DNA of 6,274 nucleotides from Myxococcales bacterium (GTDB taxonomy: Bacteria > Myxococcota > Polyangia > Fen-1088), in assembly GCA_003155465.1 (NCBI GenBank), contig PMCR01000178.1:17248-23521 (forward strand), in the 5' to 3' direction. Of this stretch, positions 1 through 5,630 are shown in pieces. A model generated the notes under the pieces. That model was not told where the DNA came from. It saw only the letters and a list, made by a program, of their open reading frames with translations, and searched no databases. The translations under genes were made by a program, and so were the position numbers. The first letter of the stretch is position 1. Every line of letters begins with the position of its first letter.

Positions 1-302
1 ACGTGGCCGGGCGTGTCGATGAGGTGAATCTCGTGCGTCTCGCCTGCCCGTTTCCATTCCAGCGTGGTCGCGGCTGCGGTGATGGTGATGCCGCGCTCGC
101 GCTCTTGCGGCATCCAGTCCATCTGCGCTTCACCGTCGTGAACCTCGCCGATCTTGTGGATGCGTCCGGCGTAGTAGAGGAAACGCTCTGTCACTGTGGT
201 CTTGCCCGCGTCGATGTGGGCCACGATGCCGATGTTGCGGACGCGCGCCAGCCTTGACAGCTTGCGGGGTTTGGCTACTGGGCTTGGCGTTTCGTCGGAC
301 AT
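1..302 (-). CDS. fusA: Elongation factor G, N-terminal part of the GTPase domain (3' end outside window)
   Basis: EF-G is the cytoplasmic GTPase that moves tRNA and mRNA through the ribosome and, with RRF, recycles ribosomes. One hundred codons plus two bases are present. They show the G1/P-loop AHIDAGKT at residues 28-35, the switch I/G2 region [20 protein letters not shown] then ITIT at residues 52-75, and the G3 motif DTPGH at 96-100, where the window cuts the gene. The [20 protein letters not shown] wording and the [10 protein letters not shown] stretch look more like the second EF-G type (EF-G2 paralogues) than the classical str-operon copy. The neighbour is yedK, not rpsG or tuf, which fits a stand-alone paralogue. 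The start is fixed: an in-frame TAA lies four codons upstream, inside the -10 hexamer. No Shine-Dalgarno is visible. The family is certain; paralogue status is inferred. Confidence 0.93.
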   Translation of the reverse strand, partial: MSDETPSPVAKPRKLSRLARVRNIGIVAHIDAGKTTVTERFLYYAGRIHKIGEVHDGEAQMDWMPQERERGITITAAATTLEWKRAGETHEIHLIDTPGH

Positions 303-342
303 GGAAAGCGCGAATTATAGGAAGTCGACCGTCGAGAGTCGA
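303..342 (-). promoter_or_regulatory. Near-leaderless sigma70-type promoter of the EF-G gene
   Basis: On the minus strand a perfect TATAAT lies at 319-314. A TCGACT hexamer (4 of 6 matches to TTGACA) lies at 342-337, with exactly 17 bp between them. Transcription would start about 5 nt before the ATG at 302, so the mRNA would be leaderless or nearly so, in agreement with the lack of a Shine-Dalgarno. Three TCGA tetramers at 325, 332 and 339 have a 7-bp period, and the outer two sit in GTCGAC palindromes at 324-329 and 338-343. This spacer could be an operator. The promoter is predicted from sequence only. Confidence 0.6.
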
Positions 343-367
343 CAGGCAAGCGTTTTCGGTCAACTTC

Positions 368-394
368 AGAATTCGGCCTCCTGCTCCGAATTCT
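368..394 (-). terminator. Perfect 9-bp hairpin at the yedK stop codon (possible terminator)
   Basis: AGAATTCGG at 368-376 and CCGAATTCT at 386-394 form a perfect 9-bp inverted repeat around a 9-nt loop. On the minus strand the stem begins inside the yedK TAG stop (395-393). The position suggests a transcription stop or a 3'-end stabilising structure for yedK. No U-run follows, so it is not a classical intrinsic terminator. The minus-strand loop reads AGCAGGAGG and so contains a perfect AGGAGG with no start codon at a suitable distance. Confidence 0.4.
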
Positions 395-1079
395 AGAAGA
401 GAGACGTCTGAGCGCCCGTCGCCGGTGGTGCCAGGCAGTCCGGATCATCGTTTCTGACCGAGTTCACGCGCAGGGAAACCGGCGTCGCGACCAGCAGCTC
501 TTCGGGCGCCGGGTGCAGGAACCTCTGCGAGGGCTCGGCCAGCCAGGCCACGGCCTCCTCTGGCGAAAGCAGGGCGGGCATGCGGTCGTGCACCGGTGCC
601 ATCAGGCGATTGGGCCCGGTGGTCAGGACACCGAAACGCGCGTGCCCCGGCCCTTCATCGTCGAAGAGCCCGGCCAGAAGCAGCAGCCGTCGGTCAGGTT
701 GATGAAACCACAGCGGCCGGCGCCCGGTGGTGCCGGACCTCCATTCAAAAAAGCCGTCAGCGGGAACTATGCAGCGCCGGCTGACAAAGGCCTCCTGGAA
801 AGCCGTCTTGAACGGCGCGCTCTCGGCGCGGACGTTGATGGCAGGCGGCCTACCGCGACCGCGCGCCAGCAGGCCCCACTCGGCGAAAACCAATCCGGGA
901 CGCCCGGTCTTCTGCCGGACAATGGGATGCTGCTGGCTCGGCGCCACGTTGTAGCGCGGACGATAGAGGGCCGCAGCGCCGTCCTCGATGGCGAGGGGAC
1001 CTGCTCCGGCGAGCAGCGTCGCCAGCTCGGACAGAACATCGTCCCACTCGCGACGCGTCAGGGTCATGCGGCCACACAT
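393..1079 (-). CDS. yedK: SOS response-associated peptidase family protein (SRAP/YedK/HMCES), abasic-site shield
   Basis: This 228-residue protein has the full SRAP domain. Members of the family bind abasic sites in single-stranded DNA and cross-link to them through the amino-terminal cysteine (thiazolidine bond), protecting the lesion from error-prone processing. All key residues are visible: Cys2 in the opening MCGRM, exposed once Met1 is removed; Asn44 in RPRYNVAPSQ; Arg84 in INVRAE; Glu112 in GFFEWR; and His164 in PVHDRMPALL. FAEWGLL at 65-71 and the RRCIVPADGFFEW block are also family signatures. The length matches the usual 200-250 residues. MCGR must be the true N-terminus because Cys2 is catalytic. 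The gene is divergent from the Cys-triplet gene and lies 90 bp before EF-G on the same strand. No LexA-like box was recognised. The start lacks a Shine-Dalgarno. Confidence 0.96.
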   Translation of the reverse strand: MCGRMTLTRREWDDVLSELATLLAGAGPLAIEDGAAALYRPRYNVAPSQQHPIVRQKTGRPGLVFAEWGLLARGRGRPPAINVRAESAPFKTAFQEAFVSRRCIVPADGFFEWRSGTTGRRPLWFHQPDRRLLLLAGLFDDEGPGHARFGVLTTGPNRLMAPVHDRMPALLSPEEAVAWLAEPSQRFLHPAPEELLVATPVSLRVNSVRNDDPDCLAPPATGAQTSLF

Positions 1080-1107
1080 GGGTTGTGTTGCAGTATAGTC
1101 GCGGTCT
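1080..1107. promoter_or_regulatory. 28-bp divergent intergenic region with overlapping -10-like hexamers
   Basis: Only 28 bp separate the yedK and Cys-triplet start codons. TATAGT at 1094-1099 (plus) ends 8 nt before the ATG at 1108. TATACT at 1097-1092 (minus) ends 12 nt before the yedK ATG at 1079. The two hexamers overlap, so polymerases for the two genes would exclude each other. Neither gene has a Shine-Dalgarno, so both messages would be leaderless or nearly so. No good -35 hexamer was found at 16-18 bp on either side; any such box would lie inside the opposite gene. This lowers confidence. Confidence 0.4.
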
Positions 1108-1509
1108 ATGACCCGGACGGAATTTCAAGCCGAGTTGCAGCGCCTGCGCCGCGAGGCCGGCGTGCGCGAAGAGAACGCAGGCAGTTTCCGCAGCCAGGAC
1201 TGCCAGGGCTGCCTGCGCTGCATGTTCTGCACCGGGTGCGCCAACTGCTACCGCTGTACCCACTGCAGCGGGTGCGAGGCCACCACAGGCAGTTCACATT
1301 GCCTGCGCTGCACCGGCTGCCACGACTGCTCACACTGCCAAGACTCGCAGGGCTGTATCGGCTCTGCCTATCTAGTCCAGTGCGCCGCGTGCAGCGATTG
1401 CACCTACTGCACGGGCTGCGTGGGCCTTGCCAAGAAGGAGTTCCACCTCCTCAACCAGCCCTACAGCCGCAGCGAGTACTTCGCCATCATCAAGACCCTG
1501 TCTCGCTGA
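1108..1509 (+). CDS. Cysteine-triplet repeat protein (CxxC lattice), function unknown
   Basis: The 133-residue product has three parts: a charged N-terminal helix (about 1-28), a repeat core (32-104) and a basic/aromatic tail (105-133) containing FHLLNQPYSRSEYF. The core has 20 cysteines at 32-56 (nine in a row), 65-77 (five), 83 and 92-104 (five), and every one falls in the same register of three. Of the 25 lattice positions, the five without Cys hold Thr59, Ser62, Ser80, Ser86 and Leu89. There is no signal peptide or membrane span, so it is probably cytoplasmic, where such a Cys array could bind several metals or Fe-S clusters. I recall similar proteins in myxobacteria and other phyla, sometimes misannotated as 'caib/baif family', with the same PY.R.EYF tail. 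There are no CoA-transferase features. ATG 1108 is the only reasonable start, and it has no Shine-Dalgarno. A membrane-protein gene follows after 28 bp. Confidence 0.85.
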   Translation: MTRTEFQAELQRLRREAGVREENAGSFRSQDCQGCLRCMFCTGCANCYRCTHCSGCEATTGSSHCLRCTGCHDCSHCQDSQGCIGSAYLVQCAACSDCTYCTGCVGLAKKEFHLLNQPYSRSEYFAIIKTLSR

Positions 1510-1524
1510 ACAGGGCCGAGTTCG

Positions 1525-1533
1525 AAAGGGGGA
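1525..1533 (+). promoter_or_regulatory. Ribosome binding site fixing the start of the membrane protein gene
   Basis: The purine tract AAAGGGGGA ends 4 nt before the ATG at 1538. This supports 1538 as the start rather than an in-frame ATG at 1427, which would lie inside the upstream Cys-triplet gene. It is the only clear Shine-Dalgarno-like site in the window. Confidence 0.65.
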
Positions 1534-1537
1534 CGGA

Positions 1538-2140
1538 ATGGTCGTCACCGACATCCAGGCCTGCTTCGCCATCGGTGCCTTGTTCGCAGATCTCGCGGCG
1601 CCTGCGCTGGCCAGCGCCACCGACGCTCAATCCTTCGGCAAGAGTGATATCTACGCGCATTCCCGCCACCGCGTGATGCTCTACCCTGCGCTTTTTCTCG
1701 GTCCGTCGGCCACGCTCTTCATGCTGGCGTGGCCAGGCTGGGAGAGCCAGTACCTCGGCGCTTTCTTCGTCGACACCGCGGGTGCCCCGTTCCACGCAGC
1801 CCTCTTTGGCGCCTTCCTGTTTCTGCTGGCCGCGGGCGCCTGGTTCGGCAACTGGCTCGGTTTCAAATGGGTCCTGGCGGGGGCGCGGCGGCGCTTGCGT
1901 CTGGTCTACCTTGGCGTCCTGGCCGCCACGGTGGCCTTGGTCGCGGTTCGCTGGCCGGCCTTCGTACATCTGGGATCGGTCCAGGCTTTTGGCAAGAATC
2001 CGGGTGACCTGCCGTACATCTGGAGCGATCCGGTCTTCTTCGTCAGCTTCCTTGTCCTGACCTCCTACTGTGCGGCGCCCCTTGCGGTCTGGTGGGTCCG
2101 CCTGCACAAGCAGATGGCCGGGGATCCCGCGGGCCGGTGA
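1538..2140 (+). CDS. Multi-pass integral membrane protein, unrecognised family
   Basis: The 200-residue product has about four to five hydrophobic segments, at roughly 7-25, 47-66, 83-108, 121-139 and 165-186. The first could be a signal peptide instead of a stable span: it ends in APALASA, which resembles a signal peptidase site. Short basic loops such as GARRRLR (115-121) and the tail RLHKQ suggest cytoplasmic sides. Trp and aromatic residues are frequent at the segment ends (WPGWESQY, WFGNWLGFKW, AVWW). I see no catalytic motif, haem ligand pattern, transporter signature or cysteine cluster; the only cysteines are at 9 and 178. The gene lies 28 bp after the Cys-triplet gene on the same strand with a good ribosome binding site, so they are probably co-transcribed. 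The family is unknown to me and no function is assigned. Confidence 0.8.
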   Translation: MVVTDIQACFAIGALFADLAAPALASATDAQSFGKSDIYAHSRHRVMLYPALFLGPSATLFMLAWPGWESQYLGAFFVDTAGAPFHAALFGAFLFLLAAGAWFGNWLGFKWVLAGARRRLRLVYLGVLAATVALVAVRWPAFVHLGSVQAFGKNPGDLPYIWSDPVFFVSFLVLTSYCAAPLAVWWVRLHKQMAGDPAGR

Positions 2141-2183
2141 GGAACGGCTGCACCCTGGTATTCGTGCTATCGACGGCGACGCA

Positions 2184-2208
2184 GGCGCCGCCGCAAGAAG
2201 GCGACGCC
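2184..2208. terminator. Hairpin between convergent genes, possible bidirectional terminator
   Basis: GGCGCCGCC at 2184-2192 and GGCGACGCC at 2200-2208 flank a 7-nt loop. As minus-strand RNA the stem is 9 bp with one G-U pair; as plus-strand RNA it has one C-A mismatch. It lies 23 bp beyond the stop of the small minus-strand gene and 43 bp beyond the stop of the plus-strand membrane gene, which is where a shared terminator is expected. There is no U-run on either side, so efficiency is doubtful. Confidence 0.35.
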
Positions 2209-2231
2209 AACCATCGCTCAAGCAACCCGAC

Positions 2232-2459
2232 CTACGTCCTGCGTGCGTCGCGCCGGATGCTGGTCACATGCTCGATGTTCTGGCGCTCGGCCGAAATACG
2301 GAGCGAAAGCTGCTCTTCCTGTCCGGCGAGGGAGCGGTCGAACACCAGAAAACCCGCCAGGCCGAGCAGCATCAGAATGACCGGCCGGCGGCCCAAGCGC
2401 CGTGTGCCCTGCGCGAGGAAAGCGCCACCTGACGAATCGTTCATCATCGGACTGGTCAT
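2232..2459 (-). CDS. Small single-span membrane protein translationally coupled to the kinase
   Basis: The gene encodes 75 residues and ends with TAG at 2234-2232. Its ATG (2459-2457) overlaps the kinase stop TGA (2458-2456) as ATGA, the classic arrangement for translational coupling by stop-start reinitiation. The product has a basic N-terminal part (TRRLGRR at 19-25), one hydrophobic segment at about 27-41 (VILMLLGLAGFLVF) and a polar, probably helical C-terminal part (42-75) rich in Glu, Gln and Arg. By the positive-inside rule the N-terminus would be cytoplasmic and the C-terminal helix periplasmic, facing the kinase Cache domain. Met5 and Met6 are possible internal starts. I do not recognise the family. 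A role as kinase accessory or regulator is inferred from coupling and topology only. Confidence 0.65.
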   Translation of the reverse strand: MTSPMMNDSSGGAFLAQGTRRLGRRPVILMLLGLAGFLVFDRSLAGQEEQLSLRISAERQNIEHVTSIRRDARRT

Positions 2460-5095
2460 GTCCCGACGCCCGCCTGTGGGCTGTCGCCGATGGGCAGCCG
2501 AATCGTAAACGTGGTTCCTTTGCCCACCGCGCTCTCGAAGGTCAAAGAGCCACGATGCTTGGTTACGACAATAGAACGAGCGATGGCCAGGCCTTGGCCG
2601 CTGCCCTTGCCCACCTCTTTTGTCGTGAAGAAGGGGTCGAAGATGCGATGGCGGATTGCTTCCGGAATCCCTGACCCGGTGTCCGCAATATCGATACGCA
2701 CCAAGTCCCCTTCCCGCACAGTCGTGATTCGAATCGTGCCCTTGCTCCCGCCCTGGCCCACCACATCGCCGATGGCGTGGGCCGCGTTGACAATCAGGTT
2801 CAGGAAGACCTGGTTCAAATCTCCCACATGGCACAGGACGGGCGGCAAATCGCCGAGCTCAGTCGTGACGTTGGCCACGTACTTGTATTCGTTCCTCGCG
2901 ATGTTAAGCGTGGTCTGCAAAGCCTTGCTCAAGTCAGCGGGGGCCTTCTCTCTTTGATCGGGGTGCGCGAACTCCTTCATCGCCCGCACAATGGTCGAGA
3001 TGCGGGAAACGCCGTCCTGGCAGCTATCGAAGCTGCCCGGCAGATTCTCGTCGAGGTAGGCAAGGTCTATCTCCTCCTCTGTGTTCCGGATCTCGGCCAC
3101 CAGGGCCTCAGACCCGCCGGACTTCTCAAGAATTTCCACGGCACGCTGGTATTGACCCACCAGGCGCCGGTAGCCTTCGAATGCATCTCTTAGGAAGTGC
3201 ACGCCGTCACCGACATACTGGGTCGGCGTGTTGATCTCGTGGGCAATGCCCGCGGCGAGCTGACCGACCGCCTCCAGCTTGCGCGCATGTCCCAGTTCGG
3301 CTTCCAGTCGCTTGTGGTCGGTGATGTCGAGCATCACGATCAGGAAATACTGCCGGCCCTGGTGGCGAATAGCCTCGCCCGAGAGCAGGCCATCAATGGT
3401 CGCGCCACCCTTGCGGCGGAGCTGCACGTCGATGTTTGCAATGCGTCCGCCCAGGCGCAGTTGGTCGACCGCGGCTGCGATCTGGTCCGGGTGCGGGTAC
3501 AGATCGAGCTCGGCGCCTGTCTTGCCGACAATGTCGATCCGGGAATAGCCCAGCACACTCAGGAAGGCGTCGTTGACGTCCTCGAACCGCAGATCCGAAG
3601 ACGCAAAAAGCGCCATGAGGGCGGGGTTGTTGCGAAATAGTCGCTCGAAACGCTGCTGCGCCTCCTGCTCCGCGGTCAAGTCCTTGCTGAGTGCGAACAC
3701 GCAGTCTGCACCATTCCACTTGCCGAACCAGACGCGCGTCTCCACAGGGATCAAACCGCCGCTCTTTGTGACCAACGGAAGAGAGGAATCTCGCCTTTCA
3801 TGCCGACGTGCGGCGCCGAAGATGGCTTCCGCTTCCCTTCGTTGTGGCGCGGGGTTCAGATCGAGAACGTGCATCGACATCAACTCCTCGGTGCTGTAGC
3901 CGAGCTTCTCTTGCAGGACCAGGTTGACGTACTCAATCCGGCCCGCCGGCGTGGTGACCGCAATCAGGTCCGACATCGACGCGAAGAAGGCACGGAAATT
4001 GGCCTCGCTCACCCGAAGCGCCGCTTCCTGCCGCTTCTGTGCGGCGGTGGTCCTGCGCATCCAAACCCGATAAGCCAGCCATGAAGATGGGAGGGTGCCG
4101 AGAATGAAGATGACCAACAAAGCGGAGACTGCCGTGACCTCGCTCCGCCACCCAGCAAGGTACTCATCGCAACCCAGTCCGACGTTGACGTAGAAAGGAT
4201 GATTGAGGACCCTCCGGTACGAGTATGTTCGCAGGATGTGGTCGAAGCTCTGAGCGGTGCGGTAGGTGCCCGCTTCTTCGTGAGCGCGAAGCGCGCTCCG
4301 CATCTCCGGGGAAACATTCCTTTGCCCGACCACACTGCCGAAGTCCGCGGGCTGCGGATATCGCGCAATAAGAGCCAGGTCCTCCCCGCGCAACGCAATT
4401 GAGCCAAGCTTGCCGACATCAATCGAGGAGAATGTGGCGAGGAAGTGCTCCAGGGTAATCGTGCCGTAGACCAGCCCTGCGAATGAACCGTCCGACAGAT
4501 TCACCCGGCGTGCGAGGATGATCGACCACTTCTTGCTCACTCGCCCAACCACCGGCTCGGAGATGACCAACCCCGCATTAGGGTCGCCGTGCAGGCGGAC
4601 GAAGTAGGCCCGGTCGGCCACGCTGGTCCGCACGCCAGGACTCACGGCCGTGCCATAACGATTCTCACCCTCAGCGCTCACCACGCGTAGGCCATCGAGA
4701 AATGGAGGTCGGGCCTGTTGCCGGGCAATAAGCGCATTCAGAGTCATCGCATCGATCGCGCCCCGGGCTAGCTGCCTTTCCACCTCGTCCACCACAAACA
4801 GCACGGTTAGATCGATCCTGTCGACCGTGCTGGCCAGGCTCTCCGCCAACGCGGAGGAAAGGTTCTGGACGGTCACGTTCGCGCGTTCCTCGTAGCGGAG
4901 TCGGCTTCGCCACAGCCACAGGCACGCGAGGCCGGCAAACAAGAGATCAAGGACCACGGCGACCGCCACCAGCCGCTTGATGAACAGAGAACGAGGCACA
5001 GCAATGACAGACGCGGATTCGCGACCCGCCATCTGCGGGTTGACAACCGGGGGCTCAGATGGTGGCGGCTCGAAGGACGCCCGTTCTTCCGTCAT
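2456..5095 (-). CDS. Membrane sensor histidine kinase, Cache-PAS-PAS-HisKA-HATPase
   Basis: The 879-residue inner-membrane kinase autophosphorylates on His and would pass the phosphate to a response regulator. From the ATG start: membrane span at about 41-62; periplasmic Cache/PDC sensor at about 65-318 with the typical ADRAYFVRLHGDPNAG...VGRVSKKWSIILARR block at 160-197; second span at about 320-343; PAS domains at about 364-474 and 482-601; DHp helix with phosphoacceptor His619 in GIAHEINTPTQYVGD. The HATPase domain (about 755-869) has an N box with Asn766 and Asn770, G1 DTGSGIP at 805-811, F box FDPFFTTK and G2 GKGSGQGLA at 829-837. All catalytic boxes are intact. No receiver domain is attached and no regulator gene is nearby. 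Cache domains of this type often bind small organic or amino acids; the ligand is unknown here. An in-frame TTG at 5116 would add seven residues; neither start has a strong Shine-Dalgarno and ATG 5095 is preferred. Confidence 0.92.
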   Translation of the reverse strand: MTEERASFEPPPSEPPVVNPQMAGRESASVIAVPRSLFIKRLVAVAVVLDLLFAGLACLWLWRSRLRYEERANVTVQNLSSALAESLASTVDRIDLTVLFVVDEVERQLARGAIDAMTLNALIARQQARPPFLDGLRVVSAEGENRYGTAVSPGVRTSVADRAYFVRLHGDPNAGLVISEPVVGRVSKKWSIILARRVNLSDGSFAGLVYGTITLEHFLATFSSIDVGKLGSIALRGEDLALIARYPQPADFGSVVGQRNVSPEMRSALRAHEEAGTYRTAQSFDHILRTYSYRRVLNHPFYVNVGLGCDEYLAGWRSEVTAVSALLVIFILGTLPSSWLAYRVWMRRTTAAQKRQEAALRVSEANFRAFFASMSDLIAVTTPAGRIEYVNLVLQEKLGYSTEELMSMHVLDLNPAPQRREAEAIFGAARRHERRDSSLPLVTKSGGLIPVETRVWFGKWNGADCVFALSKDLTAEQEAQQRFERLFRNNPALMALFASSDLRFEDVNDAFLSVLGYSRIDIVGKTGAELDLYPHPDQIAAAVDQLRLGGRIANIDVQLRRKGGATIDGLLSGEAIRHQGRQYFLIVMLDITDHKRLEAELGHARKLEAVGQLAAGIAHEINTPTQYVGDGVHFLRDAFEGYRRLVGQYQRAVEILEKSGGSEALVAEIRNTEEEIDLAYLDENLPGSFDSCQDGVSRISTIVRAMKEFAHPDQREKAPADLSKALQTTLNIARNEYKYVANVTTELGDLPPVLCHVGDLNQVFLNLIVNAAHAIGDVVGQGGSKGTIRITTVREGDLVRIDIADTGSGIPEAIRHRIFDPFFTTKEVGKGSGQGLAIARSIVVTKHRGSLTFESAVGKGTTFTIRLPIGDSPQAGVGT

Positions 5096-5374
5096 CGCCA
5101 AACTCGCTCGTCGCAACGTGAGCGAGACGAGGGCTCACGACACCGCAGCCCCAGCCATTCGTCAGACGCATATCCGACAATCTCACAGTTCACCCGGGGG
5201 ATCCTTCCTTCGGTGGCAGCTCACACTGCCCCCTTTCTCCTGTGTCGACAGCGAGACGGGGAAAGTGAAGCCGCGGCATGACGATCTCGGCGTTGGCCGC
5301 GAGCCGCTGCGTCAGCCGCCGCCCAGCATGCCCGCGCTAGGGCTTAAGTTGGTCGCCAAAGCTGTCGAGTTGCT

Positions 5375-5466
5375 GATAGCGCCGCACCGACGTTGGCGTC
5401 CGGATAGATAGCGCCGCACCGACGTTGGCGTCCGTGTGGATAGCGCCGCACCGACGTTGGCGTCCG
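5375..5466. repeat. Three tandem copies of a 28-bp unit with a 32-bp period
   Basis: Copies lie at 5375-5402, 5407-5434 and 5439-5466. Each starts GATAGCGCC and ends GGCGTCCG and the three are identical over 28 bp. They are separated by 4-bp linkers that differ (GATA, then TGTG). The period is 32 bp, which is not a multiple of three, so it cannot be a peptide repeat in one frame. Each unit can fold weakly through GCGCC pairing with GGCGT (one G-U pair), and also carries GACG-TTGG-CGTC. The spacers are far too short for CRISPR. It is best described as a minisatellite or a cluster of protein-binding sites. Confidence 0.9.
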
Positions 5467-5471
5467 TGGCC

Positions 5472-5521
5472 CCGCGCTGGTGATCCGGATCTTCCGGTGA
5501 GCAGGGCACTGATCAGCGCGG
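5472..5521. repeat. Nested inverted repeat downstream of the transposase gene (REP-like?)
   Basis: CCGCGCTG at 5472-5479 pairs with CAGCGCGG at 5514-5521. Within the 34-nt interval lies a second hairpin, CCGGA (5485-5489), TCT, TCCGG (5493-5497). The two nested stems begin 5 bp after the last tandem repeat and end 109 bp before the stop end of the RAYT-like gene. REP elements mobilised by RAYT transposases are short GC-rich hairpins found near such genes. I see no clear GTAG-type guide tetranucleotide, so the REP label is tentative. Confidence 0.45.
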
Positions 5522-5524
5522 CAC

Positions 5525-5550
5525 CGTCGCTTCTCGCGAGAACACCGACG
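5525..5550. repeat. Interrupted palindrome around TTCTCGCGAGAA
   Basis: The 12-bp perfect palindrome TTCTCGCGAGAA lies at 5531-5542. It is flanked by CGTCG (5525-5529) and CGACG (5546-5550), which also pair, with 1 and 3 unpaired bases between. Such symmetry fits a dimeric regulator's operator or a cruciform better than an RNA terminator, since there is no U-run. No promoter was recognised beside it. Confidence 0.5.
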
Positions 5551-5630
5551 TGAGCACAGCTACGTTTGTGCGTCGAGGGCAGACCTCGGCCCTGGCGAGG
5601 CGCCGTGGAGGGGCGGCGAGATACCGTTGC

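Larger units (their letters stand above)
5096..5630. other. Gene-poor intergenic region upstream of the kinase and downstream of the transposase
   Basis: No reading frame here looks like a gene: the open frames are short, cross the flanking genes or shift frame across the tandem repeat, and none has a recognisable motif. The stretch from 5096 to about 5370 should hold the kinase promoter, but I could not pick a convincing -35/-10 pair. From 5375 to 5550 it contains the 32-bp-period tandem repeat and two inverted-repeat structures listed separately. Repeats next to a RAYT-like gene suggest accumulated mobile-element debris. Confidence 0.6.

Noticed and set aside
393..1107. LexA operator controlling yedK.
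   Set aside because: No CTG-N10-CAG or other recognisable SOS box was seen in the short divergent gap.
1108..1509. CoA-transferase ('caib/baif') function for the Cys-triplet protein.
   Set aside because: The protein is far too short and has none of the CoA-transferase III features; the name appears to be a propagated database error.
1427..1537. Upstream extension of the membrane protein to an ATG at 1427.
   Set aside because: It would overlap the Cys-triplet gene by 83 bp and encodes a Ser/Pro/Arg-rich stretch, whereas ATG 1538 has a good ribosome binding site.
513..1676. Long plus-strand open frame of 387 codons.
   Set aside because: It is antisense to the well-supported yedK and out of frame with the Cys-triplet gene; the product has no recognisable domain.
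2141..2240. The frame of the membrane protein stays open after its TGA and encodes eight consecutive Arg followed by Lys-Lys (from 2171), suggesting read-through or a nonsense-truncated C-terminus.
   Set aside because: No start codon exists for a separate gene, the extension then runs antisense into the small coupled gene, and the Arg run is explained by the GC-rich hairpin region.
4977..5411. Plus-strand open frame of 144 codons upstream of and overlapping the kinase start.
   Set aside because: It begins antisense to the kinase N-terminus, has no ribosome binding site and ends in the repeat; its composition is like other shadow frames here.
5375..5466. CRISPR array.
   Set aside because: The intervals are only 4 bp, there are three units, and no cas genes are visible.
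5312..5509. Short minus-strand open frame of 65 codons across the tandem repeat.
   Set aside because: The 32-bp period puts each repeat copy in a different frame, there is no ribosome binding site, and no motif is visible; it looks like a chance open frame in GC-rich DNA.
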